Source: Desulfobacterales bacterium (lineage in GTDB: Bacteria > Desulfobacterota > Desulfobacteria > Desulfobacterales > Desulfobacteraceae). From it: a DNA stretch of 38,775 nucleotides. Below the pieces are notes generated by a model, which saw only the letters and a list, made by a program, of their open reading frames with translations, did not search any database and had not been told where the DNA came from. The DNA lies in NCBI GenBank assembly GCA_022361395.1, contig JAKSAX010000321.1, forward strand, positions 1 through 38,775, in the 5' to 3' direction. Position 1 is the stretch's first letter; the number at the start of each line of letters is the position of its first letter. This document shows, in pieces, positions 25,287-32,523 of the stretch. A program made the translations under genes and the position numbers.

Positions 25287-25910
25287 TTACAGCTTTGCCG
25301 GAGCGGGCTGGCGTCTTTTCCTGGCAAAGCCGGCCAGGGCCAGGAGCCCGACGCCAAACAATAAAATGGTTGAGGGTTCCGGTACCGGGTCCGGGCCGGG
25401 GGGATTGTCGGCAGTCCAAAAGCTTATATGGGACAGTTTTTTTGCCTTGCCCTTTTTGTTGGTAATCCCAAGGGTGTCCCACAGCACTTCTATATCATCC
25501 AGGTCTGAGCCGGCATAGTAGAGTTCAAATTCCCTGCCGGCCTTGATGCTGTAGTAAACAGGGCCCCCTGACCAGGCATCCGTGGTTTGCCAGCTGCCGG
25601 AGGTTCCTGAAAAATCACCGCTGAAAAAAGGTGAGCTGCTTCCCCAGGCTGTGTCTGATTCCCAGCCGTCATCCCACTTTCCCAGGAAATCCAGGTTGGA
25701 GGGGATAAATTCTGTGCCGTCATAGGTATTCACGAGCCAGTTGACGTTGAAATCTGTGTCCTGGTGGCTCTGGCTTCCGTGCCAGTTATCATCATCCTTG
25801 AGGTCGCCTGTTTCACCGATGAAAATTGAACCGGCCACGGCTGAATTTGTCCAGAGGAGTCCTATGAGTAAGACTCCGAATATTATGTTTAAATTTGATT
25901 TTATTTTCAT
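25287..25910 (-). CDS. PEP-CTERM sorting-domain protein (first of the cluster)
   Basis: 207 residues. A signal peptide (about residues 5-28, ending NSAVAG) is followed by a Trp/Asp/Gly/Ser-rich secreted domain (NWHGSQSH, WSGGPVYYS) and the sorting signal PVPEPSTILLFG, a short hydrophobic helix and a basic tail ARKRR. PEP-CTERM proteins are cleaved and attached by an exosortase during export to the surface or exopolysaccharide. No exosortase gene is in the window. The domain resembles no family I know. The ATG 25908-25910 is preferred because the signal peptide begins there and AGAGGAAGGA lies about 10-15 nt upstream; the frame extends further back without support. Nearby AGAGG and CCTCT could pair and mask this ribosome binding site. 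Confidence 0.85.
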   Translation of the reverse strand: MKIKSNLNIIFGVLLIGLLWTNSAVAGSIFIGETGDLKDDDNWHGSQSHQDTDFNVNWLVNTYDGTEFIPSNLDFLGKWDDGWESDTAWGSSSPFFSGDFSGTSGSWQTTDAWSGGPVYYSIKAGREFELYYAGSDLDDIEVLWDTLGITNKKGKAKKLSHISFWTADNPPGPDPVPEPSTILLFGVGLLALAGFARKRRQPAPAKL

Positions 25911-26221
25911 GAGAGGTTTTTTCCTTCCTCTGGTTTGCGGATTACCTGAAATATACAGCAAGTTGGATGCCATGATCCTGTCCTGCAGAGCCGGGACCCT
26001 GGTTCTGCCCGGGAACCAGGAGGGTATGGCTAAAATTAGTACCAAAGGCTGAGTTGAATTGGTACCAAAGTATTAGGTGGATTTTCTGTGTGAAAATCAG
26101 TTTTTCAGGGTAGGATTTATATGAATGACAAAAAATGTCGTCTCAATTACAAATTATGTCATTTTTTTGTTTTTGGGCCCAGTTAAAAAAACAAGGGCCG
26201 GAAAATATTGCCTGCCTGGGG

Positions 26222-26314
26222 GCCGCGCAACAATTAGTTGGCATTTCCTTGCAAAATACCCAGTGTTTTAAGGAGTTTTTGCAAAGAAACTATGGCAAGT
26301 TGTTCTTGCGCGGC
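26222..26314. repeat. Long imperfect hairpin (arms about 41-44 nt) 3' of the second PEP-CTERM gene
   Basis: The region 25911-26317 has no credible gene. Within it, 26222-26262 (beginning GCCGCGCAACAA) pairs imperfectly with 26271-26314 (ending TTGTTCTTGCGCGGC). Further matches inside are TTGCAAAA/TTTTTGCAA and TGGCA/TGCC-like blocks. The loop is about 10 nt. It starts 3 nt after the stop codon of the minus-strand gene, so it may protect the mRNA 3' end, terminate, or be a small palindromic element. Separately, the words AGTACCAAAG (about 26039) and GGTACCAAAG (about 26061) form a direct repeat upstream of the first PEP-CTERM gene and may be regulatory. Confidence 0.55.
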
Positions 26315-26317
26315 ACC

Positions 26318-27121
26318 TTATGCTGAACGGGCCTGCTTTTTCCTGCCCAGAGCACCCAGGCCGAGAAGACCCATGCCAAGCAGAAGCATTGTCCCCGGTT
26401 CCGGTACAGGAGCCCAGTGCACCCCGCCTTCGATAATATCATTGGCGCAGGTCATGGTCCACCTGAAGCCTAAATTCTGTGCCTCGTCCGCTGACAATCC
26501 CAGGTCATCCAGGTTGAACGCGTAGGTCAGGATTCCGTCAACATCATCATAAAACGCTCCTGTACCTGAAAAATCGCCGGGATCCCCGGCGGCAAACAGG
26601 ACTTCCTGGTCATGGCGAAAATGATAAGGTTGGGAACTGCCGCCGTGGACGTCATCTGAGGTGATGAACGTGCCGGTTGCCGTGTCGTAAATGGGGTTTT
26701 GGTTTGTGCCGGAAACAAAGGCGCTGGTGTCGAAAACATACTCCCAGGTTTCACCTTTGTTGATGGTATCTTCCATATAGGGGCTGTCACCATAGGGTTT
26801 CCACCCGTCCGTGCTGATGAAAAGATCTCCGTATTCTGTCCCAAGGCCCTTGGCCTCAGAATAATCCGTTGCAATGGAAACCGTCACATTCCCGCTGTTG
26901 TCTATATTGACAGTCATTTCATCCACATCAAATATGTTGACGTTTTTCTTGGCCGAAATGACATCTCCGCCTTTTTGATAATATTTTTTTACCTTGTTCT
27001 GGGGGTATTGATTTGTATAATATCCCCCCCCGATAAATGAGTCGTCGATTATCCAGTCGGCAGCATGGACAGGCGGGATGATCACCAGAAGCAATATACC
27101 TATTAAAAATAGTCGTTTCAC
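26318..27121 (-). CDS. PEP-CTERM sorting-domain protein (second of the cluster)
   Basis: 267 residues. The signal peptide is residues 1-20 (ends PVHAA). A secreted beta-rich domain contains GDLFISTDGW, WEYVFDTSAF and, close to the C-terminus, CANDIIEGGVHW. The end is VPEPGTMLLLGMGLLGLGALGRKK split as PEP motif, helix and basic tail. The blocks GDxFISTxG, WxYVFD and C-x-ND-x-I-x-G recur in the third protein of the cluster, so the two are paralogues in sequence architecture. The start is GTG (27119-27121) with AAGGAG six nt upstream. Ligand, partner and enzyme activity cannot be read. The downstream hairpin follows the stop almost at once. Confidence 0.85.
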   Translation of the reverse strand: MKRLFLIGILLLVIIPPVHAADWIIDDSFIGGGYYTNQYPQNKVKKYYQKGGDVISAKKNVNIFDVDEMTVNIDNSGNVTVSIATDYSEAKGLGTEYGDLFISTDGWKPYGDSPYMEDTINKGETWEYVFDTSAFVSGTNQNPIYDTATGTFITSDDVHGGSSQPYHFRHDQEVLFAAGDPGDFSGTGAFYDDVDGILTYAFNLDDLGLSADEAQNLGFRWTMTCANDIIEGGVHWAPVPEPGTMLLLGMGLLGLGALGRKKQARSA

Positions 27122-27233
27122 ATCGAACTCCTTAAGCTGCGGCGTTTCGTTATGGTATCGGCATAAAATATTGAAAACTTAATTTAAGCAAATTTGATAC
27201 CAGAAAACCATACCCTTTTGCAAGGCCACGTCT

Positions 27234-27986
27234 CTATTTTTTTGTTTCCAGGGGCAGTTTTCTGCCGATGATGCTGATTCCGAGCAGTCCCATGCCAAGC
27301 AGGAACAGGGTTGCCGTTTCCGGTACCTGGCCCATGATTACATCATTTCCGCACTCCTGGGTAAAATGGGCGATGAATGAATGGTCAAACCCGTCAATTG
27401 CGGTAAGATCAAATCCGGAAACTGTATAATGGGTGCCGCCTTCATACCCGAAATCCCCTTCTGTGCTGATGCTGAATTCCCCGGTTCCGACCCGGATATC
27501 GTTGTCGCCCCCTGCATATGAAACGGGATTGCCGTCTCCAAAATACCATGCCCCTGTAACCAGGGTGGTCTCATCAATCTGCCAGAGCGTGTATGTTCCC
27601 AGTGTCCAGTCAACGTCAAAGACATAGTTGTATCCGAATGAATTGGCGATGGTGGTGTTTTCCGAATTGTCGGTAGTTCCCTTGCCGTAACTTACCCCGC
27701 CTCTGGTGCTGATGAAGATATCCCCGGAGCCGATACCGTTAATGGTGGATGTGAAATTCCACTCCCCGACAATGGAGAGTTTTCCATTGTCGTAGAACAT
27801 TCCCTCCAGGTCCCAGCCCGGGGTGGTGGATGCCCCCGGTTCAACTTCCTGGTCTTCATTGGGGTTGCTCCAATAGGTGTTTCCGCTGCCTGTCTGATTG
27901 TCAAAAATGGTGATTTCCGAGGTAAGTCCAAATACAGGCAGGCTGCATAACAAAAACACGAATAAAAAGCAGAGCCGTTTTTTCAT
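27234..27986 (-). CDS. PEP-CTERM-like sorting-domain protein with VPET motif (third of the cluster)
   Basis: 250 residues, signal peptide about 1-20, then SEITIFDNQT, GDIFISTRGG, YNYVFDVDW and ECGNDVIMG. The sorting signal reads VPETATLFLLG instead of VPEP, followed by a hydrophobic helix and GRKLPLETKK. PET for PEP is an uncommon variant, so processing by a PEP-specific exosortase is uncertain. The C-x-ND-x-I-x-G block just before the motif is shared with the second protein of the cluster, while the start SEITIF is shared with the fourth. ATG start with AAAGGAG about 7 nt upstream. The gap of 112 bp to the next gene on the same strand contains a possible TGGTATC/GATACCA inverted pair. Confidence 0.82.
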   Translation of the reverse strand: MKKRLCFLFVFLLCSLPVFGLTSEITIFDNQTGSGNTYWSNPNEDQEVEPGASTTPGWDLEGMFYDNGKLSIVGEWNFTSTINGIGSGDIFISTRGGVSYGKGTTDNSENTTIANSFGYNYVFDVDWTLGTYTLWQIDETTLVTGAWYFGDGNPVSYAGGDNDIRVGTGEFSISTEGDFGYEGGTHYTVSGFDLTAIDGFDHSFIAHFTQECGNDVIMGQVPETATLFLLGMGLLGISIIGRKLPLETKK

Positions 27987-28021
27987 TGTTTCTCTCCTTT
28001 CCGGTTTGCAATCAGGTTTTT

Positions 28022-28054
28022 GCTGCCTGTTCTGCCCATGCCTGAACAGGCAGC
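28022..28054. repeat. Perfect 11-bp stem-loop between the third and fourth cluster genes
   Basis: GCTGCCTGTTC (28022-28032) is the exact reverse complement of GAACAGGCAGC (28044-28054), separated by 11 nt. On the minus strand it is followed by AAAAACC, not T residues, so it is not a standard rho-independent terminator. It may stop processing or mark mRNA segments. Confidence 0.6.
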
Positions 28055-28102
28055 CGCTAGTTGTCGGTCTGTCCGTCTTTTTCCAGGCTGTGCCTTTAAA
28101 GC

Positions 28103-28825
28103 CTAAAAGGGGATTTTTCTGCCGATAACGGCAATCCCGAAAAGGGCGACACAGAGTATGATAATGGTGGTGGAGTCCAGTTCTATTCCCATTATCGGCC
28201 CTTTGTCCTGGTCTTCTTCTTTTATCTCATCCTGATCCTGGTAGTTGTCTTCGTCGTAATCTTTATAGGGTGCGGTTGCTATGAATTTCCCGGATAGGAT
28301 TGCCTCTTGCGCGGATGGGGCAATTTTTTTGAACGCCGCTTTGATCCCCTTTGGCAGCGTCGTAAGAAAGATGATCTCTTTTATGTCTTCAGTTATATTG
28401 CCTGCATCAATCCGGACGGGGCGTTTTTTCATATCCCATATCCTGGACATGCCGGCCTTATCTGCATAGCTTCCCCAATCCGCAATAAATACCGCGTTTT
28501 TATTCAATAAATCCAGATTCTCGATTTTATCCTCATCAGTCAGATAGGTCTGTATATCGTAGAGATCGTTGAGGCTGATCTTGGATCTGTCTGCCGGATC
28601 CAGGCCCATCATGACCTCTGTTCTGGTTCCGGCGGACGGGGCAGGTGTGCTAAAAAACTCTTTTAAATCCCATCTGAGGGGAGGGGGGGCTTGGGGTTTT
28701 GCCTGCTCGTGTGACGCGCTGCCGGTATAAGTCTGATTTCCAAAGATGGTTATTTCCGAACCTCTAACAAAATCCGGTACACAGAACAGGAAAAACAGGA
28801 GTATGGTGAGTAAGCGGTTTTTCAC
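28103..28825 (-). CDS. Degenerate PEP-CTERM-like membrane protein (fourth of the cluster)
   Basis: 240 residues. The N-terminal signal (about 1-22) is followed by SEITIFGNQT, nearly the same as in the third protein, and by RWDLKEFF against WDLEGMF there. The C-terminus keeps the helix and tail (LFGIAVIGRKIPF) but the PEP motif is replaced by ELDSTTIIIL. The middle differs entirely: a Pro-rich linker, a region with PADRSKISLNDLYDIQ, then an acidic low-complexity stretch of Asp, Glu and Gln near 190-208. It therefore looks like a paralogue with a new central domain and a lost sorting motif; it would stay as a bitopic membrane protein. The GTG start overlaps the TGA of the DUF4338 gene by 4 nt (GTGA), with AGGAG upstream. 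Confidence 0.75.
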   Translation of the reverse strand: MKNRLLTILLFFLFCVPDFVRGSEITIFGNQTYTGSASHEQAKPQAPPPLRWDLKEFFSTPAPSAGTRTEVMMGLDPADRSKISLNDLYDIQTYLTDEDKIENLDLLNKNAVFIADWGSYADKAGMSRIWDMKKRPVRIDAGNITEDIKEIIFLTTLPKGIKAAFKKIAPSAQEAILSGKFIATAPYKDYDEDNYQDQDEIKEEDQDKGPIMGIELDSTTIIILCVALFGIAVIGRKIPF

Positions 28826-29784
28826 CCTGTCGCTCCTGCTTTAACCTGCGGCAGGTTCGCGCATGTGCTAAGGTCTAAGGTGGGCAGGTCCTGCGTGCCA
28901 GGTTCATTGCAAAGCCTGTCTCTGAAGCCCCTTGAAATCGGTTTGATAAATGTCAATTTGGGGGTGGTTTCGTATTTTTTATTTTTTCGCAGCAGTCCCT
29001 TTCCGGTTGTCATCCCGAGGCAGGTCCAATTGGCTGCCAAATAACTGGTGCCCTTGTATGATTCGGGATCTACAAAGGTTTCCATAAGAACCGGGGAGTA
29101 TCCCCACTTTTCTTTCCAATCGCCGGCAATGCACCTGTTGACCTTTCCCAGTACATGACTGGCCAGGTTTTTTACCTTGACCCAGGGAAAGATCAGGAAA
29201 CGGGTGTTGTTGATGACCCAGGGGAGATTTTGAAGGCGCTGGTCCTTTGTCCAGCCGATCCACCGGTCCCTGCAGTTGATCGCCTTTGCAGCGCCGGAAA
29301 AAAGAAGGCACCCCAGGTATCTGTCTCCGGACCGGATAAAGTACCTGATCCTGTATCCAAATGGTTTTTTATATCCGATGTAATGGTACCTGTCCATGTA
29401 TTCGTTCCACAGATGGGTTTGGGGGCCGGGTTCCGCCTGGACAAGTGTAATGGGGTGAAGCCTGTCAATTCTGCATGAAATTTCTGGTTCCGGGGCCGTC
29501 ATTGGGGAGCGGGAAATTGTACAGGGTTTCCGGACGGCCTGTTTCTGCTTGGCCGGGAGCCTGAAATATCCTTGCTTTTCAAAGGATTTCAGCATTTTCA
29601 GGCAGGCATCAAGTTTGTTTGTGCCTGACGGGGTGTACCAGTTTAAATGTTCGCAAATGGTCTGGGTCAGCTCTTTTCTGCTTAAATTCCCGAACAGTTC
29701 AACCGTTTCCCTGATTTCACCAAGCTCCCTGCGGGTGATGGGTCTGCCGCAGCAAATTGTCACTGGCTGGTCCTGATTACGCAT
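28822..29784 (-). CDS. DUF4338 (DruA-like) protein
   Basis: 320 residues. Residues 14-80 form the N-terminal helical part (RPITRRELGEIRETV, IC-LNWYTPSG, LKMLKSFEKQGYFRLP), and residues 125-290 carry the DUF4338 core: YMDRYHYIGYKKPFG, GCLLFSGAAKAI, RDRWIGWT, NNTRFLIFPWVKVKNLASHVLG, SPVLMETFVD and ANWTCLGMTTGKG. DUF4338 is the domain of DruA in the Druantia anti-phage system, and stand-alone forms also occur near transposons. No other Druantia gene (such as DruE helicase) is present, so a complete Druantia system is not supported. The gene is translationally coupled to the next membrane protein gene by GTGA, and has 54-bp tandem repeats upstream. Function unknown: nucleic-acid-related role is inference. 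Confidence 0.8.
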   Translation of the reverse strand: MRNQDQPVTICCGRPITRRELGEIRETVELFGNLSRKELTQTICEHLNWYTPSGTNKLDACLKMLKSFEKQGYFRLPAKQKQAVRKPCTISRSPMTAPEPEISCRIDRLHPITLVQAEPGPQTHLWNEYMDRYHYIGYKKPFGYRIRYFIRSGDRYLGCLLFSGAAKAINCRDRWIGWTKDQRLQNLPWVINNTRFLIFPWVKVKNLASHVLGKVNRCIAGDWKEKWGYSPVLMETFVDPESYKGTSYLAANWTCLGMTTGKGLLRKNKKYETTPKLTFIKPISRGFRDRLCNEPGTQDLPTLDLSTCANLPQVKAGATG

Positions 29785-29797
29785 CCCTCTGTTTCCC

Positions 29798-29971
29798 TTA
29801 AGATATATGGATTCAATGCTACCTTTAGCAAAACCTGCGTTAGATGTCTACTGTTTTTTCAGGTTTCCGATTTTAGATTTACCAGAGCCGGTTCCGGTTG
29901 TCTACACATAATTTATTTTTCCGATTTTAGGCTTACCAAAACCTGCGGCAGATGTCTACCTTTTTTTAACG
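29798..29971. repeat. 54-bp tandem repeat, about 3 copies
   Basis: TGTCTAC ends at 29851, 29905 and 29959, exactly 54 bp apart. Units two and three share CCGATTTTAG, TTACCA and TGTCTAC; units one and three share ACCTGCG and AGATGTCTAC. A fourth partial unit starts with CTTTTTTTAA. The first half of the first unit is poorly conserved. The array lies between the divergent DUF4338 and TPR-SPOR genes in the 274-bp gap 29785-30058. No spacers separate units, so this is not a CRISPR array. It may bind a protein in a cooperative way. Confidence 0.8.
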
Positions 29972-30058
29972 GGGACCGGATTTACATTTTTATTGAATTT
30001 GCCCAGGGCATTTACTATACAAGGTCCAATTCATCTTAATTAATGGGGGAGCGCCCGG

Positions 30059-31066
30059 TTGAAAAAGTTAATTATCTCTACATTGTTGGCCATTTGTCTT
30101 ATCGGTATCGGAACACAGGTTTCTGCCGGGCCGGAAAAGGCATTGTTTGAAAAAGGGGTTGCCCTGCTGAAACAGGAAAAGTTTCAGGCTGCCATTGACG
30201 TGTTTTCGGAACTGGTTGCCCTGGTGCCGGAGAATCCCGATGTATACAAAAACCGGGGTGTGGCCCATATGAAGCTGAATCAATATGATCTGGCTATTCA
30301 GGATTTTGAGAAAACCCGCGAAATCAAGCCGGATTTAAAGGGGCTTTATTCAAACCTGGGAGTGGCATGGTATTATAAAGGCGATTATTCCCGGGCAATT
30401 AAAAACTACAACATGGAAATCGCCCTGACACCGGACAATTATTATGCATATTTTAACCGGGCCATCTGCAGGTCCGAGCTTGAAGAGATCGAGTTAAGCC
30501 TTGAGGATGTGAACACCTCCCTTGAGATTTTTCCCCGGTTTTACCTGGCCCAGTGCCTGAAAGGGGATCTCCTTGTTAAAAGCGGTAATCCCCTGGAGGC
30601 AAAACAGGCCTATGAAAAAGCCCTGGCCATTGATCCCGGGCACCCATATGCCAAAGAACAACTGGCCGGGTTGAAAACTGCCGGGGCATCACCACCGGTG
30701 AAGACGGATGCTGAAACACCGGAACCGGCTGAAACAGCAGTCAAAACAGGGGGGGTTGAAAAAAAAATAGTTAAACGGCCGGAAAAAGAGACCGGGCAAA
30801 TATTGACTGAATCAAAAGAAACCAGCGGATATGAGCTCCAGGCCGGTGCTTTCCGAAGCCGGGAAAACGCTGACAAATTATATAAAAAATTCAATGCTGA
30901 GGGGTATAAGGTGAGGATTGTCGAGCTGACCCGGCCCAGCGGGATTGAATGGCATCTGGTCCGCATCGGACGGTATGATACCAAGGCGGCGGCAAAGGCC
31001 GGCCTGGTAAAGGTAAAAGAGCGGATGGGCATGGATATCATTGTCAGGCCCTATGGCCGGTTCTAA
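30059..31066 (+). CDS. TPR and SPOR-domain periplasmic protein
   Basis: 335 residues with a signal peptide (about 1-23, ends VSAGP). Residues 25-215 contain about five tetratricopeptide repeats (for example VYKNRGVAHMKLNQYDLAIQ and GLYSNLGVAWYYKGDYSRAI), then a Pro/Glu/Thr-rich linker. The C-terminal 75 residues form a SPOR domain (YELQAGAFRSRENADKLYKKF, WHLVRIGRY), which in the family binds denuded peptidoglycan glycan strands at division sites. A cell-wall or envelope scaffold role is likely. The start is TTG (30059-30061), set by GGGGGAG 7-8 nt upstream and by the signal peptide. No partner gene is evident nearby. Confidence 0.85.
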   Translation: MKKLIISTLLAICLIGIGTQVSAGPEKALFEKGVALLKQEKFQAAIDVFSELVALVPENPDVYKNRGVAHMKLNQYDLAIQDFEKTREIKPDLKGLYSNLGVAWYYKGDYSRAIKNYNMEIALTPDNYYAYFNRAICRSELEEIELSLEDVNTSLEIFPRFYLAQCLKGDLLVKSGNPLEAKQAYEKALAIDPGHPYAKEQLAGLKTAGASPPVKTDAETPEPAETAVKTGGVEKKIVKRPEKETGQILTESKETSGYELQAGAFRSRENADKLYKKFNAEGYKVRIVELTRPSGIEWHLVRIGRYDTKAAAKAGLVKVKERMGMDIIVRPYGRF

Positions 31067-31073
31067 TTACTAA

Positions 31074-31157
31074 GGCACAAAAACATAAATAAATCGTCCA
31101 TTGAAATTAGATGCTTTTTGTGCCCGCTTTAAGTTTAATTCAAATTTTGGACGATTT
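31074..31157 (+). promoter_or_regulatory. Interleaved inverted repeats (A-B-A'-B') upstream of the nucleoside transporter
   Basis: A (GGCACAAAAACAT, 31074-31086) pairs with A' (ATGCTTTTTGTGCC, 31111-31124). B (AAATCGTCCA-TTGAAATTA, 31091-31109) pairs with B' (TTAATTCAAATTTTGGACGATTT, 31135-31157). The order A, B, A', B' means the stems either exclude each other or form a pseudoknot. It starts 8 nt past the TPR-SPOR stop and ends 38 nt before the transporter ATG. A terminator/antiterminator switch or a riboswitch-like leader is possible; a DNA-binding operator is the alternative. No known riboswitch class is recognised. Confidence 0.6.
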
Positions 31158-31195
31158 TAATTTGGCACCGGGCCTAATTTCCGGAGGGGATACAT

Positions 31196-32503
31196 ATGGA
31201 AGCTTATAACCTGGTCAGCTTTGCCGGTTTGATCGTATTGCCGGTTTTGGCCTGGATCATTGCGCGTTTCGGTTTCGGACACACCCAGAAGGTGAATTGG
31301 TATCTGATTGGATGGGGGGTAGGGCTTCAACTGCTTTTTGCCCTTTTTATCTTTGTGGTACCTGCCGGCGTAAGCCTTTTCCTGGCGGTAAACGATCTTG
31401 CCGTGAAAGTTCTGGCAGCCTCTGCCCAGGGTGCCCAGTTCGTATTCGGTCCCCTGGCCCTGCCCCCTGGCACAGAGGGATCTGTCGGCTTTATATTTGC
31501 CTTCCAGGCCATTCCCACCATTTTATTCTTCTCAGCCCTGGTCGCCATTCTTTACTATTATAATGTCCTGCCTTTTATCATCCGGCAGTTTGCTAAAGTG
31601 TTTAGCGGGCTTATGAGGATTTCCGGTGCCGAATCCCTTTGTGCAGCCTCCAATATCTTTGTGGGCGTGGAATCTGCATTTACAGTAAAACCCCACATTG
31701 AAAAGATGACCAATTCCGAATTGTGCACCATTGTCACTGCCGGCATGGCAACCGTGGCCTCCAATGTGCTTGCGCTTTACGTGTTTACGCTTTATCCGAC
31801 ATTTCCGGCCATTGCCGGCCATCTCATATCCGCCTCTTTTTTATCCGCACCTGCCGCCCTTGTCATGGCTAAACTTTTTTTTCCGGAAACGGAAAGACCC
31901 AGAACCCTAGGAAAGACAGTGGATATCAATTATAAACGTGACGCCAATCTGTTTGAGGCTGTCATCAACGGGGCAGGGTCCGGTTTAAAGGTGGCCTTCA
32001 GTATTGTCTCCCTGCTTATCGCCGTTCTCGGCCTTGTGGCCCTTGCGGACCTGATACTGGGCGGTGCGGCCGGTCTTGTCAATCAGTGGACCGGTTTGGC
32101 AATGGAATGGTCTTTAAAGGGCATGCTGGGTTATATCTTCTATCCCTTTACATTGATTATCGGTATTCCTGTGGAGGATGCCGGCCTGATATCCAGGATT
32201 ATCGGGGAGCGGATTATCCTGACGGAAGTGGCCTCTTACCAGGACCTGGCAAATGCACTGGCAGCCAACAGTCTGACTCACGGCCGTTCCGCCGTGATTA
32301 CCACCTATGCCCTGTGCGGATTTGCCCATGTGGCATCCATGGCCATTTTTGTGGGCGGGATTTCCGCCCTGGCGCCGGAACGGACTGCAGATGTTGCCGC
32401 TGTGGGGCCACGGGCTTTGATTGCCTCAACCTTTGCCTGTCTGATGACCGCCTGTGTGGCAGGCACCTTTTATACCACCAGCAGTCTTCTGCTGGGCCAG
32501 TAA
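31196..32503 (+). CDS. Concentrative nucleoside transporter (CNT/NupC family)
   Basis: A 435-residue inner-membrane protein with about 10-12 hydrophobic helices, longer than the usual 400 residues of NupC. CNT landmarks: QAIPTILFFSALVAILYYYNV near 103, SLCAASNIFVGVESAF near 145, AGMATVASNVLALYVF near 180, and the GIPVEDAGLISRIIGERI segment near 325, which matches the substrate and sodium region of CNTs (there G-x-K-x3-NEF). The latter reads G-E-R-I-I-L-T-E here, so specificity may differ from classic nucleosides. Start ATG with CCGGAGGGG 8 nt upstream. It is preceded by the interleaved inverted repeats and followed by rsmG after 20 nt. Confidence 0.75.
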   Translation: MEAYNLVSFAGLIVLPVLAWIIARFGFGHTQKVNWYLIGWGVGLQLLFALFIFVVPAGVSLFLAVNDLAVKVLAASAQGAQFVFGPLALPPGTEGSVGFIFAFQAIPTILFFSALVAILYYYNVLPFIIRQFAKVFSGLMRISGAESLCAASNIFVGVESAFTVKPHIEKMTNSELCTIVTAGMATVASNVLALYVFTLYPTFPAIAGHLISASFLSAPAALVMAKLFFPETERPRTLGKTVDINYKRDANLFEAVINGAGSGLKVAFSIVSLLIAVLGLVALADLILGGAAGLVNQWTGLAMEWSLKGMLGYIFYPFTLIIGIPVEDAGLISRIIGERIILTEVASYQDLANALAANSLTHGRSAVITTYALCGFAHVASMAIFVGGISALAPERTADVAAVGPRALIASTFACLMTACVAGTFYTTSSLLLGQ

Positions 32504-32523
32504 AGAAACGGGAGCAGAACAAA

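Noticed and set aside
26239-26254. Sigma-54-like site TTGGCA-N-TTGCA on the plus strand
   Set aside because: The GG to GC spacing is one bp too short for sigma-54, and no plus-strand gene follows.
26135-26326. Plus-strand frame of 63 codons in the PEP-CTERM intergenic region
   Set aside because: It lacks a ribosome binding site, lies across the long hairpin and runs into the opposite gene; no signal or domain.
28822-29784. Complete Druantia defence system
   Set aside because: Only the DUF4338 domain is present; no DruE helicase or other Druantia gene is in the window.
29798-29971. CRISPR array
   Set aside because: The 54-bp units are contiguous and diverged, without unique spacers, and no cas gene is present.
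32086-32523. N-terminal extension of rsmG into the transporter gene
   Set aside because: The extension is an out-of-frame reading of the transporter gene; the conserved RsmG start has its own ribosome binding site at 32524.
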